From NCBI GenBank assembly GCA_030704615.1, contig CM060733.1:52144001-52204000 (forward strand): 60,000 bases of DNA, given 5' to 3'. The notes beneath the pieces were generated by a model that saw only the letters and a list, made by a program, of their open reading frames with translations, was not told where the DNA came from and searched no databases. The position numbers and the translations under genes are program-made. Of this stretch, positions 20,688 through 32,570 are shown piece by piece (position 1 is the first letter of the stretch; each line of letters opens with the position of its first letter). The stretch is from Takakia lepidozioides. Lineage: Eukaryota; Streptophyta; Takakiopsida; Takakiales; Takakiaceae.

Positions 20688-21008
20688 AAGACATTCTACA
20701 AACTGTCCTCACTACTTACCATTCACTTCATCGAATTCACATACTGCCATGACCGCTACCCCCATGATTCAATTCTAGAAAAATGGCAAAAATACGCCTC
20801 ACTCATCCTCGCACTTCGCCGTCGAGGTTGGTCCATTGGCCCTCTCACGGTCATCACTGCCGGCACCCGCGGTGGCATCCACAATGCTAGCATCGCCACC
20901 CTACATGATAACTTCAAGTTCCTTATCCCTCCTATCCACAGATGCTTCAAAGCCATTCATCTCGCGGCCCTAGTACGCTCCCTCACAACTATCATCGCCA
21001 ACAAATGA
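20688..21008 (+). pseudogene. LINE fragment: restriction-like endonuclease domain
   Basis: The frame carries IHFIEFTYCHDRYPHDSILE, then KWQKYASLILALRRRGWSI, then GTRGGIHNASI. An acidic residue, then E-x-TYCxD, a downstream Lys and a Gly-Trp strand fit the PD-(D/E)xK (REL-endo) domain of restriction-enzyme-like non-LTR retrotransposons. It ends at TGA 21006-21008. It is separated from the RT-end fragment by the Crypton-like insert. Confidence 0.5.
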
Positions 21009-21640
21009 CAACTGGAATCTACCCCCATGCCGGCACCCTAGGAACCCCAGGGTACCCCTGGGGTTACATGGATACCACCCACACACACACACAACCCCCC
21101 CCCCCCCCCCCCCCGCGGATGTTTGGTCCTTTTACACTTATAGGGCCGGCCACCCTCGACATGCGGCAGTAGCCGCAAGGTGAAGTGGCTCTTAGTTACG
21201 CAGGCTTTTCTGCCAAAGTCATCTCTCTCTCTCTCTCTCTCTGATCTCTATAGTGTTACTCCCAAAGCCAGAACAAGGGAGCAAGCCTCGTTCCACAGGG
21301 GGAGGAGGGGAGCAAGCCTCATTCCAGGGGCGAGGACCGGAAACAAGGGACCAGGCCCCGTTCCGTAGGGCGAGGAGGGGAGCGGGATGGGGCGAGGACT
21401 GGGAACACAATTTCTTCCTCTCTTCTCACTCTTCTCAACACTCAGGCTCACACCGTTACGCTGTAGGTGGCACATCACAACACGAAGTGCGGCAGCGAGC
21501 TGGAATGAGGACAAGGCGGTGCTCCATGGGATGGGGCTCTTTCATCACCGATGCCTGAACTTCATAGTGTATCTAACACATAGTGGCCCTTCCCGCTTCC
21601 CTAAGGGCTTCACCTTCTCCACTAGTCCCTCATCTTCCTG
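21009..21640. other. Low-complexity and GC-rich repeat stretch
   Basis: Contains (AC)n and a poly-C run near 21090-21113, (CT)n near 21224-21242, and about three copies of a ~40-bp GGGAGCAAGCCTC-type repeat at 21275-21400. No gene is supported. Confidence 0.7.
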
Positions 21641-22254
21641 AAAGACTACGTGCTTCCCGTGCTCATTTCCCACCCTTCATGTGCTCCCGCACTTAACACA
21701 CTCCCGCATTTCACTCTCTCTCTTTCCCGCACTTTGCTCCATACTCCAATCATAGCATGCTACGACACCACTGTATCTCTAATCCCTAAACTAAAAACTT
21801 ACAAATTTTAAATTAAAATTTTTATTAGGTTTTTAATTTTTATTCTTGAATATTCCACGTAACCTTTGCAATGAGAATATTTTTTAAGTGCTAGTCGCAG
21901 ATTGAGTGGTTAAAATGACGCCCATTTTTGTCTAATTATGAAACACATAGTAACAATTTATATTTAAAAAACGTAATTGTGTAGTTACAACTTGGCAAGT
22001 AGTTCAAACAACTCATAATTTCAGCAATTATTTAATTAATTTTATCTCTAATTTTCTTTAAGCCCTAGAAAATTGGCACCCAACCCGGAGTTGTGGACGC
22101 GACTTCCTTCACTACGAGCAGGACAAAAACTTGTCTGTTGTGGCTTGCAGTTGCTCTCCAACTGATTTTGGACAACCAGTCGCATAGATCACACCAGTTC
22201 AAATGGACATGATTCCTACTAGTGGCTGCTTCAAGTGTATACGCAAACAACATG
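21641..22254. other. AT-rich intergenic stretch, nothing recognised
   Basis: Pyrimidine-rich, then AT-rich sequence. No coding frame or repeat that I can support. Confidence 0.5.
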
Positions 22255-22720
22255 AAGCTCTGTAATTACTACGCCCCGGACCCGCAAGCTCTGTCATTGC
22301 TGAGCCCTGGAGGATCTGTTACTACTGAGCGTGATGTGTGCCATTCATGTAGTGCTAAGAGGAGTAAGAATAGAGGAGAGTAGTGAGAGCTGTGAGATAA
22401 AGAGACTATAAAGAGCACTGAAATTATAAACAAACAACAAGAAGCCTGTCATTGCCAAGCCCCAGACAGGGAAGCTTTGTCATTGTCGGACTCTGAACAA
22501 GAAGCTATGTCTTTGCTGACCCCTCAAGGATGTGTCAATGCTGAGCCCTGAACCACGATCCTCAACGATCGTGGTTCCACACCCAACAATTATCTTTTTA
22601 TAAGATCATTGTTCACATGTGTTGTGTGCCACTAGGGTTTCTAAGAGGAGCGAGAAGAAATAAGAGTGAGAGAAGCTCTGTCATTGGTGAGCCCTCAAAA
22701 ATTAGTCTTTGCTGATCTTT
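22255..22720. repeat. Degenerate repeats of AGCTCTGTCATTGCTGAGCC
   Basis: Six or more imperfect copies, at about 22256, 22286, 22440, 22478, 22507 and 22673, each followed by CTG(A/G)A words. The larger unit also includes GTGAGATAAAGAGACTATAAAG. The same unit recurs at 23990-24200 and 27110-27220. Confidence 0.75.
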
Positions 22721-23990
22721 GAACCTACACAGTCCGAGTCAACGATCGCAATTTCAGAGCCAACATTCCTCCTTCAATATGCCCAAAATGTAATACCCGC
22801 CCAACATTCGTATTTACATTGTGGCACGAGTGGCATCCACAAGAACCTTAGAGGAGCAAATATGTCGCTGGTACAAAATACAGAGTCAAAACAAGTGGCG
22901 ATAATATGAGATGTTGAATGGGTGTTGGGCAAATGAACCCAAAACATAGTAGACAAATGAATAGAAAAATGAATAAGTGACATTCTACCACCCTTTTTAT
23001 TTTCATCATCCTCTGCAGCCACCCTTTTGTCCTCCTCTACGGCCAACTTTTTCATATTTACAAACTTTATCATCCAACCCACCTTAGTATCAAAAATTAA
23101 TGAGGTATTGGGATTTGAGCACTTGAAGATCAAATGAGTTCCCTACCACTAAATCAATAATAAGTGTTCTGCATGTTCTCTACTACAAAGTCTATTTGTA
23201 CAAAGTACTTATATATATATATATATATAGGAAAATGGGCAGCAGGCTCCACGTCCTTGGAATGGGGCGATGTCCTACAGGTGATCGGTAGGATCTGGCT
23301 CCTCAATTATAAAACGCCTCTATTCAGTATGGCAATAGGTGCCTCCTCTTCCGGCCCCTCTGGCGAATGATGGGCCCACCAAATCAGCTTTTAGCAAAAT
23401 CCTTGAAAATTTTAACCTCGTTTCCATTAGCCCCTATCGCCAGGACCCACGCGAGGTCGAAATCTGATGATTATTCGCCACTAAAAGATTGGCTGCTATG
23501 GAGAAGACTACGCTTACCCAACGAGTTCAATGCAAGCGTGGGAGCCTTGCCAGCACGGTCGCCAAGGATGGCTGTTCTGGCGGGGCGTGCTGTCAAGTTC
23601 CCACCCCCCTGCTCCCCTCTCTCACCTACGAGCCTATGTTGTAGAATAAACCATGAAAAAATCAGAGATTTGATAAGAAGCTGCTGGTGGTAGTGTGATG
23701 GCTAGATTAAGTGCATCATTATATTTAGGTTTGAAGATCAATTCGTGGCACTCAAAGAACATTGAATGATTGGTTGCACATGCGTCTAAGTCCAAGATAC
23801 CCGCTCCGCTCCCTACTCCCCTCTTTGTTACCAGTCTTGCTCCCCTGTCCTTGTCCCTTGTCCTTGTTCCCTATTTTTGGTCCCTGCTCCCCTCCTCGTC
23901 CTATGGAAGGGGGTCTGCTCCCTTTAGGGCCAACATTTCTCATTTTACAGTGATGTTGCTTACATGTGTTGTGTGCCACTGGAGTGGTGA
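22721..23990. other. Intergenic stretch with TA microsatellite and GC-rich repeat
   Basis: A (TA)n run lies at about 23209-23229. A pyrimidine-rich CTCCCCT/CCTTGTCCC block at 23800-23930 resembles those at 21.3 and 32.1 kb. No gene is supported. Confidence 0.6.
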
Positions 23991-24268
23991 GAGGAGTGAG
24001 AAGAGATTCAAGTAGTGAGAGTTGTCACATAAGGAGATCATAAAGAGCTTGAAATCTGTCATTGCTGAGCCCTGGACTAGGAAGCTCTGTCATTGCCTAA
24101 TGTTGAATAGGAATAACCTCTGCAACTAGTGAACCCAGAAAAATTTGTCTTTGTTGAGCCCTGAACCACGATCGTCAACTATCGCAATTTCAAGGCCAAC
24201 ATTTCTCACATGTGATATGTGCCATTGAGGAGTGCTAAGAGAGGAGAGCAGAGAGAGTTGTGACATAA
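23991..24268. repeat. Dispersed repeat copy interrupted by a LINE
   Basis: Contains GAGTTGTGACATAA (about 24255-24268), after which LINE sequence begins. The continuation expected from other copies (GAGATTATGAAGAGC) resumes at about 27117. An uninterrupted copy lies at 24019-24075. Confidence 0.6.
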
Positions 24269-27112
24269 CCTCCTCTGCATTGGAACGTGCCTGGCTCACT
24301 AGCCCCTTTCTCTCACAATTTGAAATCTCTTACCCTAAACAAAGGATACGTGTTCTTACTTACTTTAAAACCCGCTACATCACCACTCTTACTCAACTCA
24401 CTACAGCCACTGGACACCAACTCTTATCACCAACGGAATACACCTTTAAACACTCAAGATCTACAGTCAAAACAAGTCGCTTCCTACTCTATCTTCGCAC
24501 TCTATTCTGTCATCCATCCACATCATGCACCCTCGATTGTGACATCCCATGCGTATATTTCCCCCACACACCCCAAGACTTGTTACCACAATACAGGTCT
24601 GCTTCTGCTGCCTCCATGCTCCAGAAGCTTAAAACCTCCTACAACCCTCCCACATACACCGCCTCCCACCCAACCCCTCAGCCACCCTCTCCCCGATAGG
24701 CCCCAATCTACTATAATTATCCCCCTTCACCCACCATCATACCGGAAAGCCCCCGCCCACCCAAGTGACCCAGACAACCCCAACGCCTTTGTCATTGAAG
24801 CTATTCTGGGTACTAAAACCCAAACGTCAACTGACCAATTTGGGGCCACCTGTGTCGACACATTTTACTATTGTAAATGGGCCGGCTACCCATCCAGTGC
24901 TAACACCTGGCAAATGGAGGACGATCTCTTTGGGGCACACGATGATTGCGACCCTGACCATAACCTCTCCCTCCTCACCGCCTTCCACAAACTCACAAAT
25001 ACCAACTACCTCACACACATTCATCACCAACATGCATCCCCCACACGACCAACCGACAACCGCTACATACATAGTCCGTTATCGCCCCCCAATATACTCA
25101 TATGCACGACCGAATGTAACCCGGACAAAGAAATTGATCATACCTCCCCTCTGGTTCATATTGGTCCCGTCTCTCTCATGTCTATGCCCATAAGGGGCGC
25201 TTTATTGGTCTCATCCCCAAGGACAGGCTCACCTGGCTCTGGGGAAGATACTCTACCTCCTACACCCATTCGCACATCCTACAACCCCCCAAGCAAGACT
25301 TTGCCACTGCAATATGCTGGTTGCTAGAACGCTACCTCAAAGATGCCCCCCCTAAAAAGCCAGGTGCCCCCAATAGACTAACAGCTGCATGCGCCCACAA
25401 CACCATACCTAAAGACATCCTCTCCCTCCTTATTCGCTCATTCCACCGTATCCATTCATACTACTCTAGCCAACTAACATGCCCTACGGAGCTAGCTACA
25501 TTTGCTAGCCCCCACCCTCGAGACTGCATTATTGGTGCCATCGGCCTTGCCACGCAACACACTTGGGCTGGCAGGGGCCTTGCACATCCCCCTCCTGGCA
25601 CCCCCACCCACGAAGCCCTCCAAATGGCACGGTTTGCTGCTCATTCCTCTCCCCATAACCTCACCATATTATTCATACTCACCCAACAACAATCGCCTAA
25701 TGACTCCCACCCTCTCCTGCGCCTACCACAAGGTGTCAACTTACTTGCTACAATCGAACCAAACCAGTTTAAATACGCCCTTCCCTAAATATCTCCGACA
25801 AAAAGAATCCACCCTAAACCCTTCTCCTACATGTCCAGCACTCTTCCCCCATCACCATACCGGAACCTCTCTTGAACCAATTAAATCATTTGCTAACTCT
25901 CACGCACAAAATGAAGGCCACTACCCTCTACCTCGCCACCCCTCACTCCTCTACCCCCGCACGTGTCTGCGTCCCACCCCTATTTCCCAAAATCAAACCC
26001 AACTAGGCCTAGGGACCCCCCCCCCCCCCCCCCCCCCCGACCCGGCCCCCCCACACTACCCAACTAACGCCCCCATCCCCTCAATATTCCGCCGCGCTAC
26101 CCCCCTCAAATACCCCCCCACCCACTCCCATTACACGGATGGGTCCCTCACCAAACCCAACGTTGGCTATGGTGTATATCATGCCGCTACCAAGACTCCC
26201 TGGCCCTGCCACCATACTACGCGCCAAAGTTATGGCCATCTTTGAAGCCCTCTCCCTATTAGATGCATTTCCTCTGCCTTACTACATCTTCACCGACAGC
26301 CTCAACTCACTCTTTCTTATCCGTAACCACATCGCCCGCCCGTCCTCACATCACCACCACCCAGATCGCACCCTCATTACAGCCATTGTCAACATCACTA
26401 TCTCCAAAAACCACCCTATCCACTTTCTCAAAGTACGGTCACACACAGGCATCCAGGGCAATGAGGCTGCAGATCTCCTTCCTCAAACTGGGGCCTCTTA
26501 AACCCCAGTACTACCCACAAATGATCCTATCCACATTGCCCACACATACCCTTTTTGGTTTACCAGCCCCGGACCCCCCTACACCCAAACCTATCTGAAA
26601 TCTTCTGAATACACTCACCCGCGAAGCTAACAAATAGGCTAGGGCCTCCATCAGCCACACCAAAGTACACATCCAAAAAATGGACTCACTCCGCAGTTCT
26701 TCACCACAAACTATCAAACCACTTCTGGCATACCAAAGTCGCGACAAATGCACAAATACGACAAATACTTAAATTCCAGTCACAATACATGGGACATCAA
26801 CGTAAACACATTTTCTGGCCCCACCTGTTCCCATCCCCGTTTTGCCCACTATGCTTAACACCCAGCATGCACGTGACACCTGACCACACCTTCTTAGCCA
26901 ATGCTCCCACCCAGTCATCCACGGCCTCCACATCACCCGCCACAACCACGTGGTGTGGCATATCCATAAACTTCTCCTAAGCCGTGCTGAAACTCGCAGG
27001 TTCTCCCTCATCAATGCTGGCACTTACCAAGGCAGGCCCCCTGATCATATTGTACCACCATGGCTATTGCCATGTATGTGATCCCGGTCACCATGTACCT
27101 GCCCAGCCCGAT
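24269..27112 (+). pseudogene. LINE remnant with chromodomain, RNase H and zinc-type region
   Basis: Reading through several frames: a segment after the RT (YFKTRYITTLTQLTTATG, 24350-24420); a chromodomain (about 24780-24985: AFVIEAILG, FYYCKWAGYPSSANTWQMED); IPKDRLTWLWGRYSTS (about 25220); an alpha/beta-looking part at 25321-25788 (EALQMARFAAHSSPHNLTIL); then RNase H at 26130-26490 (HYTDGSL, YIFTDSLNSL, KVRSHTGIQGNEAAD). After it come CPLCLTP at about 26840 and a tail, RHNHVVWHIHKLL, then RRFSLINAGTYQ and VPPWLLPC, ending near 27112. The order matches LINEs in which a zinc region and endonuclease follow RNase H. Many frameshifts make it inactive. Both edges break a known repeat. Confidence 0.6.
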
Positions 27113-27225
27113 AACGAGATTATGAAGAGCTTGAAGTTTATACTTTGTCATTATTGAACCTTAGACCATTAAACTCGCTCATTGCTCAGCCCTGAATAGG
27201 AAGCTCTGTAATTGTTGATCCGTCA
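27113..27225. repeat. Right half of the LINE-interrupted dispersed repeat
   Basis: Resumes with GAGATTATGAAGAGCTTGAAG, then TTTGTCATTATTGAACC and AAGCTCTGTAATTGTTGATCC, degenerate copies of the 22.3-kb unit. Confidence 0.6.
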
Positions 27226-28426
27226 ATTTTTTTAAAGCTCAAACTAAAGTTTTGAGATATCTCGAAAAACATAAACAAATAAAACATGCCTCACTTACTT
27301 ATATGTACTCTACATATTTGTTATATACTAATAATATAAGTAATATTTTTATTTCTTAAATTTTTTGAAAGCTCAAATACCTCAAAAAACATAATTTAGG
27401 TAATATTTTAATTACTTACTTTTTGAAAGCTCAAACTAAAGTTTTGAGATATCTCAAAACATAATCAAGGTTATATGGTAAGAGAAAAAGTAAAATTTGT
27501 TTTTTCTGACCAAATTTGTTTTTTCTTCAAACAAGAAAATGACCTCGCTTGTATGTATTTTACATGTTTATTTTATATTAATATAAGTAATATTTTTATT
27601 TTATTACTTTTGCCACCCTTTCAACCAATATGCAAGCGTGCCCTCCATCTCCACCAACTTTTTCTACCTAAGAAATATTCCACTTTCATCTACCAACTGT
27701 TGGGTACAACGGGGAATGCAACAAGTAGAGGCTAGATAGGGAGGATCTCTCACAAAGGATGACAAGCACAAGTCCAATCACGCGGCACCTAAGGGCATCA
27801 TCACTTTCACATCCAAAATTGCACACCGCATCCAATGACCCAGTTTAACACCCAAATCACACTGACGAAAGCCCAAGCCCTGTATCTTTTTATATAAAGT
27901 TATAATAGCTAATTTAAATATAAGCATGTGGCCAAACCCTCATTGGATCCACTGATTACATCATTCTTCCATCATACATCAGCTGCCAGGGTGTCTAATC
28001 TTGTTGCTGTTGGCTTAAGACAAGGTAGCAAGACCAAAATTAGGTTTCCCTTTGAAAAATAAAAACAAATGGAACAAAAAGGTCTGCACTAACTTTCTCA
28101 ACCACCACCTGTTTTTCATCCATGTAATGAACATAAGAGCACTTGGCTAAAGATGAATCATCCTTCCACAGGATTGAACGTGTCGTGTACTCCCCGGGCA
28201 TGTGTCAAAGTGTGATGAATGATGGCATGGGCACCGGTTTCGAAGTGGGGGCCGCTTCGGAGAGTTCGGAACGATAGGACTATTCTGGGCATAAATTCCA
28301 AAAGATACACAGTAGATGACATTCAGTGGTGAGAGAAATAGTGGGGAACTTCAATGTTGTCTCTCTCCTTCACGCACTCCATTCTCTATTCTTCAATTTT
28401 AAACTCCCAAGGTTGCTCACGTAGAC
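27226..28426. promoter_or_regulatory. Intergenic stretch and lectin upstream region
   Basis: 27226-27700 is AT-rich with two copies of TTTTTGAAAGCTCAAACTAAAG-like sequence (about 27230 and 27418). The stretch just upstream of the lectin start is a plausible promoter and leader, but I cannot assign a TATA box or operator with confidence. Confidence 0.35.
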
Positions 28427-28891
28427 ATGGGCATGGCCAAAGCCAACTTCATTCTTCTGGTGCTTGCTTTTCTCACAGCTCAAACAACAGTGCGAGGCGA
28501 CGCAAATGGCGAGTTTGCCATGCAGCCTCCAAGTGTTCTTCAGACCGGATCCTTTCTCGTAAGTCAAAACGGAAACTACAAATTGACAATGCAGAGCGAC
28601 TGCAATTTGGTGTTGTACAGATCAGGCAATAACCAAGCGCTATGGGCCTCCCAAACCAATGGCAGAGGTAACAACTGTTATTTGGTGATGCAGTCGGATG
28701 GAAACATTGTCGTCTATGATGGATTTAGTAACCCTATGTGGGCATCTCAAACACAACACAGTGGCGACTGTGATCTCTTTCCTATGGTGACCAGGTATAC
28801 ACTAAATTTGCAAGATGATGGCAATCTTGTCTTGTACTGTTTGTTTTATGACAGCTTTCCTCTATGGTCCACTGGGACATTTGGTCAATAG
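28427..28891 (+). CDS. Secreted GNA-type (bulb-type) mannose-binding lectin
   Basis: A complete single-exon frame of 154 residues. The first 24 residues form a signal peptide (MGMAKANFILLVLAFLTAQT, cleavage likely after VRG), sending the protein out through the secretory pathway. The rest is one B-lectin beta-prism with the three carbohydrate motifs QxDxNxVxY all well kept: QSDCNLVLY, QSDGNIVVY and QDDGNLVLY. Mannose binding is therefore likely. WAS and LWS strand ends repeat after each motif, as in the family. Length is right for a one-domain lectin with no kinase or PAN domain attached. The ATG is the first in the frame and directly precedes the signal peptide. Family members bind mannose glycans, often in defence or storage. 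No promoter element is clear. Confidence 0.9.
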   Translation: MGMAKANFILLVLAFLTAQTTVRGDANGEFAMQPPSVLQTGSFLVSQNGNYKLTMQSDCNLVLYRSGNNQALWASQTNGRGNNCYLVMQSDGNIVVYDGFSNPMWASQTQHSGDCDLFPMVTRYTLNLQDDGNLVLYCLFYDSFPLWSTGTFGQ

Positions 28892-29395
28892 GCTGATACA
28901 CAGAGCTCCATATGAGACGATAGTAGTGAAGGCGATCAGTTTTTGGTGGACCTGATACATGCAGAAGAAATATAAATTGGGTGTTTGGGGAGGTCACTAT
29001 ATGTGATTTGTGCGTATTTTATACTAGGTTTTTTAAAACTTTGCATTCTTTTCCACCAGGCTATCTTTAGGTAATATTGTAAAACCCTTTGTTTCCTAAC
29101 ACCATATTTTTTCTTTATAAATATTTTGTAACATTTAATTAGATACTATTTTAAATTGTTTTTTAAAATAATTGCAAGATTTCAAAGCATGTATATAAGC
29201 AAGTACATTCCATACATAACTCAAATGTCAGACCCAAGCAAAAGTTTAATTTTTATTAGCCACAAACTCATTCAAATCCGCAACATCACTTGGATGTAAA
29301 GAGTACAAGTTCTGAGATGGTTCAAATGTCATAGTCACTGTTGAGATTATGGTCCCAACATCAATCCACTACGTATCACTGGAATCATATTTTAA
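28892..29395. other. Lectin 3' region, AT-rich
   Basis: Holds the lectin 3' UTR and then AT-rich sequence. No further gene is seen. Confidence 0.5.
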
Positions 29396-29653
29396 CTACA
29401 TGTGATCTCTACCTTTAGATAACCAATTCAACTTCACAGTAGATGACAATTGCGTGGATGTCATTTGAATGAAATAAAACCCATAATCACTGCCTAATCC
29501 CAGCAAATCATCAAACACTTCTTCGCCCTCAACTACTTCAACTCCAACAGTATCACCAATCAAATGAGCGTACCCTCCATCATCAGGCAAAACATCATGT
29601 CTGATTGTTTCATCCCAATGGACTTCACCGTCCCCATCTTCCCTAGGAGTCAA
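29396..29653 (-). pseudogene. Unrecognised acidic protein fragment, probably TE-derived
   Basis: A minus-strand frame of 85 codons (PREDGDGEVHWDETIRHDV, then an acidic stretch, ending LNWLSKGRDHM). The frame continues upstream without a stop to about 29690 as DPKHFRYIPPKKL, so the ATG may not be the true start. It has the look of the C-terminal part of a transposon protein, but I recognise no family. No intact neighbour is found. Confidence 0.25.
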
Positions 29654-29699
29654 CTTCTTCGGGGGAATATACCTGAAATGCTTAGGATCTTTGTCTTCA

Positions 29700-32297
29700 A
29701 TCTTTCAAGGCTCTGTCCACCATTTTTTGTTTCTTGATTGGGAAGAATGTGCCATATTAGGGCCATATTACAGCTGTTGTGCTTACCGAAAGTCCTCTCG
29801 CAGTGCATCAACTACCTGCGAGCATCTTGATCTTGCAATAAGATGCCAATAAGATGAGGTGCTGCCACATCATAAGACGTAAATGTCTGAGAAAGTAGAG
29901 GATTCTATTTTCAAGACTATCTTCTTCTCACTCTGCTTGTCATCTCCAAGTCTTGATAATATGCCCATTCTAAACCCCAAAACACTGATATTCCCTAGGA
30001 TAACACAGCTCTCATTGTCCTAATAAACTAGATCCCAGTCAAGAGATCCCAGTCAAGAGCTAACAGTACATCTGATAGCGGAGCAATGACACATTAATCC
30101 GTCCACTTAACCGGTACATGTCTGGCTTTGCTGTGACTTCATCGCAACAATTGCAAGAGGAGGTTGGCTACATAATGTTCCCACGATGTCCAATTTTGCT
30201 GGTGTTCAGCTGCAAATGCACAGACCTGGTTAAGTTGAAAGTAGACTCACTACAGCTTTACACGATGTGAAACAGATATGTCTTCAGTATACACTCATAG
30301 ATGCGACAAAGTGCTTGCATCGTAGCTCATGCCCCTCAGACCTGTCTCCAATGCCGCAGCTACGTGAACGTGTTGAGCTCCAAGTCGCATAACAAATTAA
30401 CCCTGCGCACGACACCATCGCCCTACTCCTATGAATGAAGTTTTGAGAAGATTTCATCCTGATGGATTAGAACTGGATAAAATACGAGAAACTTCACAAG
30501 GATGGATACATTTATACTGTAGATAAAATCCTTTATTGCATTAATTTTAACTTAAAACTCTGGATTTTTTGTGACATTGTTTTTAAAAAAACTGGGTGAA
30601 AGGATATTGGCCTATCATATTTTCTAAGTAAAATTTTTCTAAAATTTACCTCAAAAACTACACCCTATATTTTCTAAAACTACACCCTATATTTGTTCTT
30701 ATGTGGTTTTGAAAATACGGGGAGTGACTTCCTAGGATTGGGTGTGAATGCATCTTATTATTATTAGTCTGCTTGCTAGGATCTGCTTGAAAAATGTTAG
30801 TGACATAGAGAGCCCTTGAAAGACCTATAAAATGTACACATGAGCATAGATCATGTGGACCATTAAATACAAAACAATTTGACATTCACCTAGTTATGCA
30901 CTGTCAAGAGTGCTGTCGTTGGAAGTCCCTGATGGCCGATCTCCAGATATGAGGTGTGTGTCTTTCCCTGGTGTAATGACTCAGAAATTATAGGAGGTTC
31001 TTGAAGGTAGACAATTCCAAGCTCACAAATGTGGCTAAAACCGTCTGCCGAATGAGAGCTGTGGAAGTTTTTCCATGATATTTGAGTCAATTTGGAGGGT
31101 TAAAAGTTAAAACTTCTCTGCCAATTTAAAGCTTGGGCGCACTTCATTATCCATCAATAATGGTAACAAGATTGCAAAATCACATGTATACATGGCAGTT
31201 GTATGTTGTGTGGTATGGAGCTGGCGGTTACATAGATTGTAGTGGTTCAAAAATTAAGTCGGTTAGAGGTTGTCAATAGAGGGGTCCCCCCAAAAAGTGT
31301 CTTGGTTATCAATATGCCATTTATCCAAGTGGAAGACTACTGGTCCCGTATAACGGTTATCAATACAACTTCAATTTTTTTAAAAAGGGGATGAATTGAT
31401 TTTCAGTTATGATATATTCAGACTTTAAGAGCACCAAATACAAAACGTAGCATTAAATTATTCAGTCAAGGACCTCCAAAACCTTAGATGAATGTTAGAT
31501 CAACATCAATGTTGTGACACGTATAAAGGCACTTTGCTTGATACATAGGCAAGGTGGACCCACATGAAAATATGTCCAGTAGAGTTTTTTTTTTCGGGGG
31601 AAAAATCGCCAGATTTCGACGTGGAAACTCGGTCAGCTACTTGTACAAAGGAATTATGGGGGTAATCCGAGATTTTTGCCAAAAAGTACCAGTTGATAAA
31701 TTTCGGGAGCCTAATCTTGCCGACGTGGACCAGTTAAAACGTGCCACCTGAAATATAGCCACTTTTATATCTCTGCCACCTCGATATTCTCGCCACATGG
31801 GCACTGGGTACAATTCATAAGTGGCCCCGCCAGCGATTTTGGAAATATGAAAAAAAGGCCGCTGAGTAGAAGCTTCATTCTGTCACGTATCCACAACGAA
31901 CCCACAATGTCGACTACTGTTCAAGAGACAAAGAGTAGAAATGGATAAAAATATCATTTGTTGTGAGGAGACAAGTTGGAACTAACCAAAAGTGACTCCC
32001 TTCTTCTTCTCAAAATACTAGTGGAGAGACATTATCTCTTCGCTCCTCTCCTCGCCCTGTCGAACGCAGCTTGTTCCCCTGTTTCCGGTCCCCGCCCTCC
32101 TACTCACTCCCCTATCCCACTCATGTCCCACTATGGGGAGCAAGGATGGGGGAAGGAACATAGGAGCAAAAATGGGAGAATGTTTGGGAACATGAACCTA
32201 AAGGTGCATGGGGGAGCATGAGGAGGGAATAGGGGGTGTGGAGCGCTCCCCACCTTCGTAATGTGGGATGAGATGCGGAGGCCCCCACTATCAAAAC
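29700..32297. other. AT-rich intergenic stretch
   Basis: No gene supported. A GC-rich pyrimidine/purine block at about 32030-32230 (CTCCCCT on one side, GGGGGAG on the other) resembles those at 21.3 and 23.8 kb and is likely a dispersed repeat. Confidence 0.5.
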
Positions 32298-32570
32298 TTA
32301 GTTAATTCAACAATTTAATGTAGTAAAGCACACCACGGGTTTCACCAATGAAATAAATCAAGAATCTATATTTTCCATGACTATATTAAAGAAAACTGGA
32401 TGACATCCTCATTCACAAGATGTCACTTGACTTCAGGTCGATTTATTTTGCTAATAAATTTTTACAGGAGTCATTATCCTACAGATTGTGGGCGAAGCAA
32501 AATGAACCGTGACTATATACTTCTGCATATTAGGGACTCCTGCAAATAACAACATCTCATGATACAAATA
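32298..32570 (+). repeat. Dispersed repeat copy A (about 270 bp)
   Basis: Begins near TTAATTCAACAATTTAATG and includes TAGTAAAGCACACCA, TTTTGCTAA and TTGTGGGCGAAGCAAAATGAA. It aligns along its length, with scattered substitutions and small indels, with copy B at 35560-35825. Confidence 0.75.

Noticed and set aside
21090-21113. Poly-C runs (also near 26018-26038) as biological signals
   Set aside because: Homopolymers of this kind are more likely microsatellite or base-calling effects; no structure around them.
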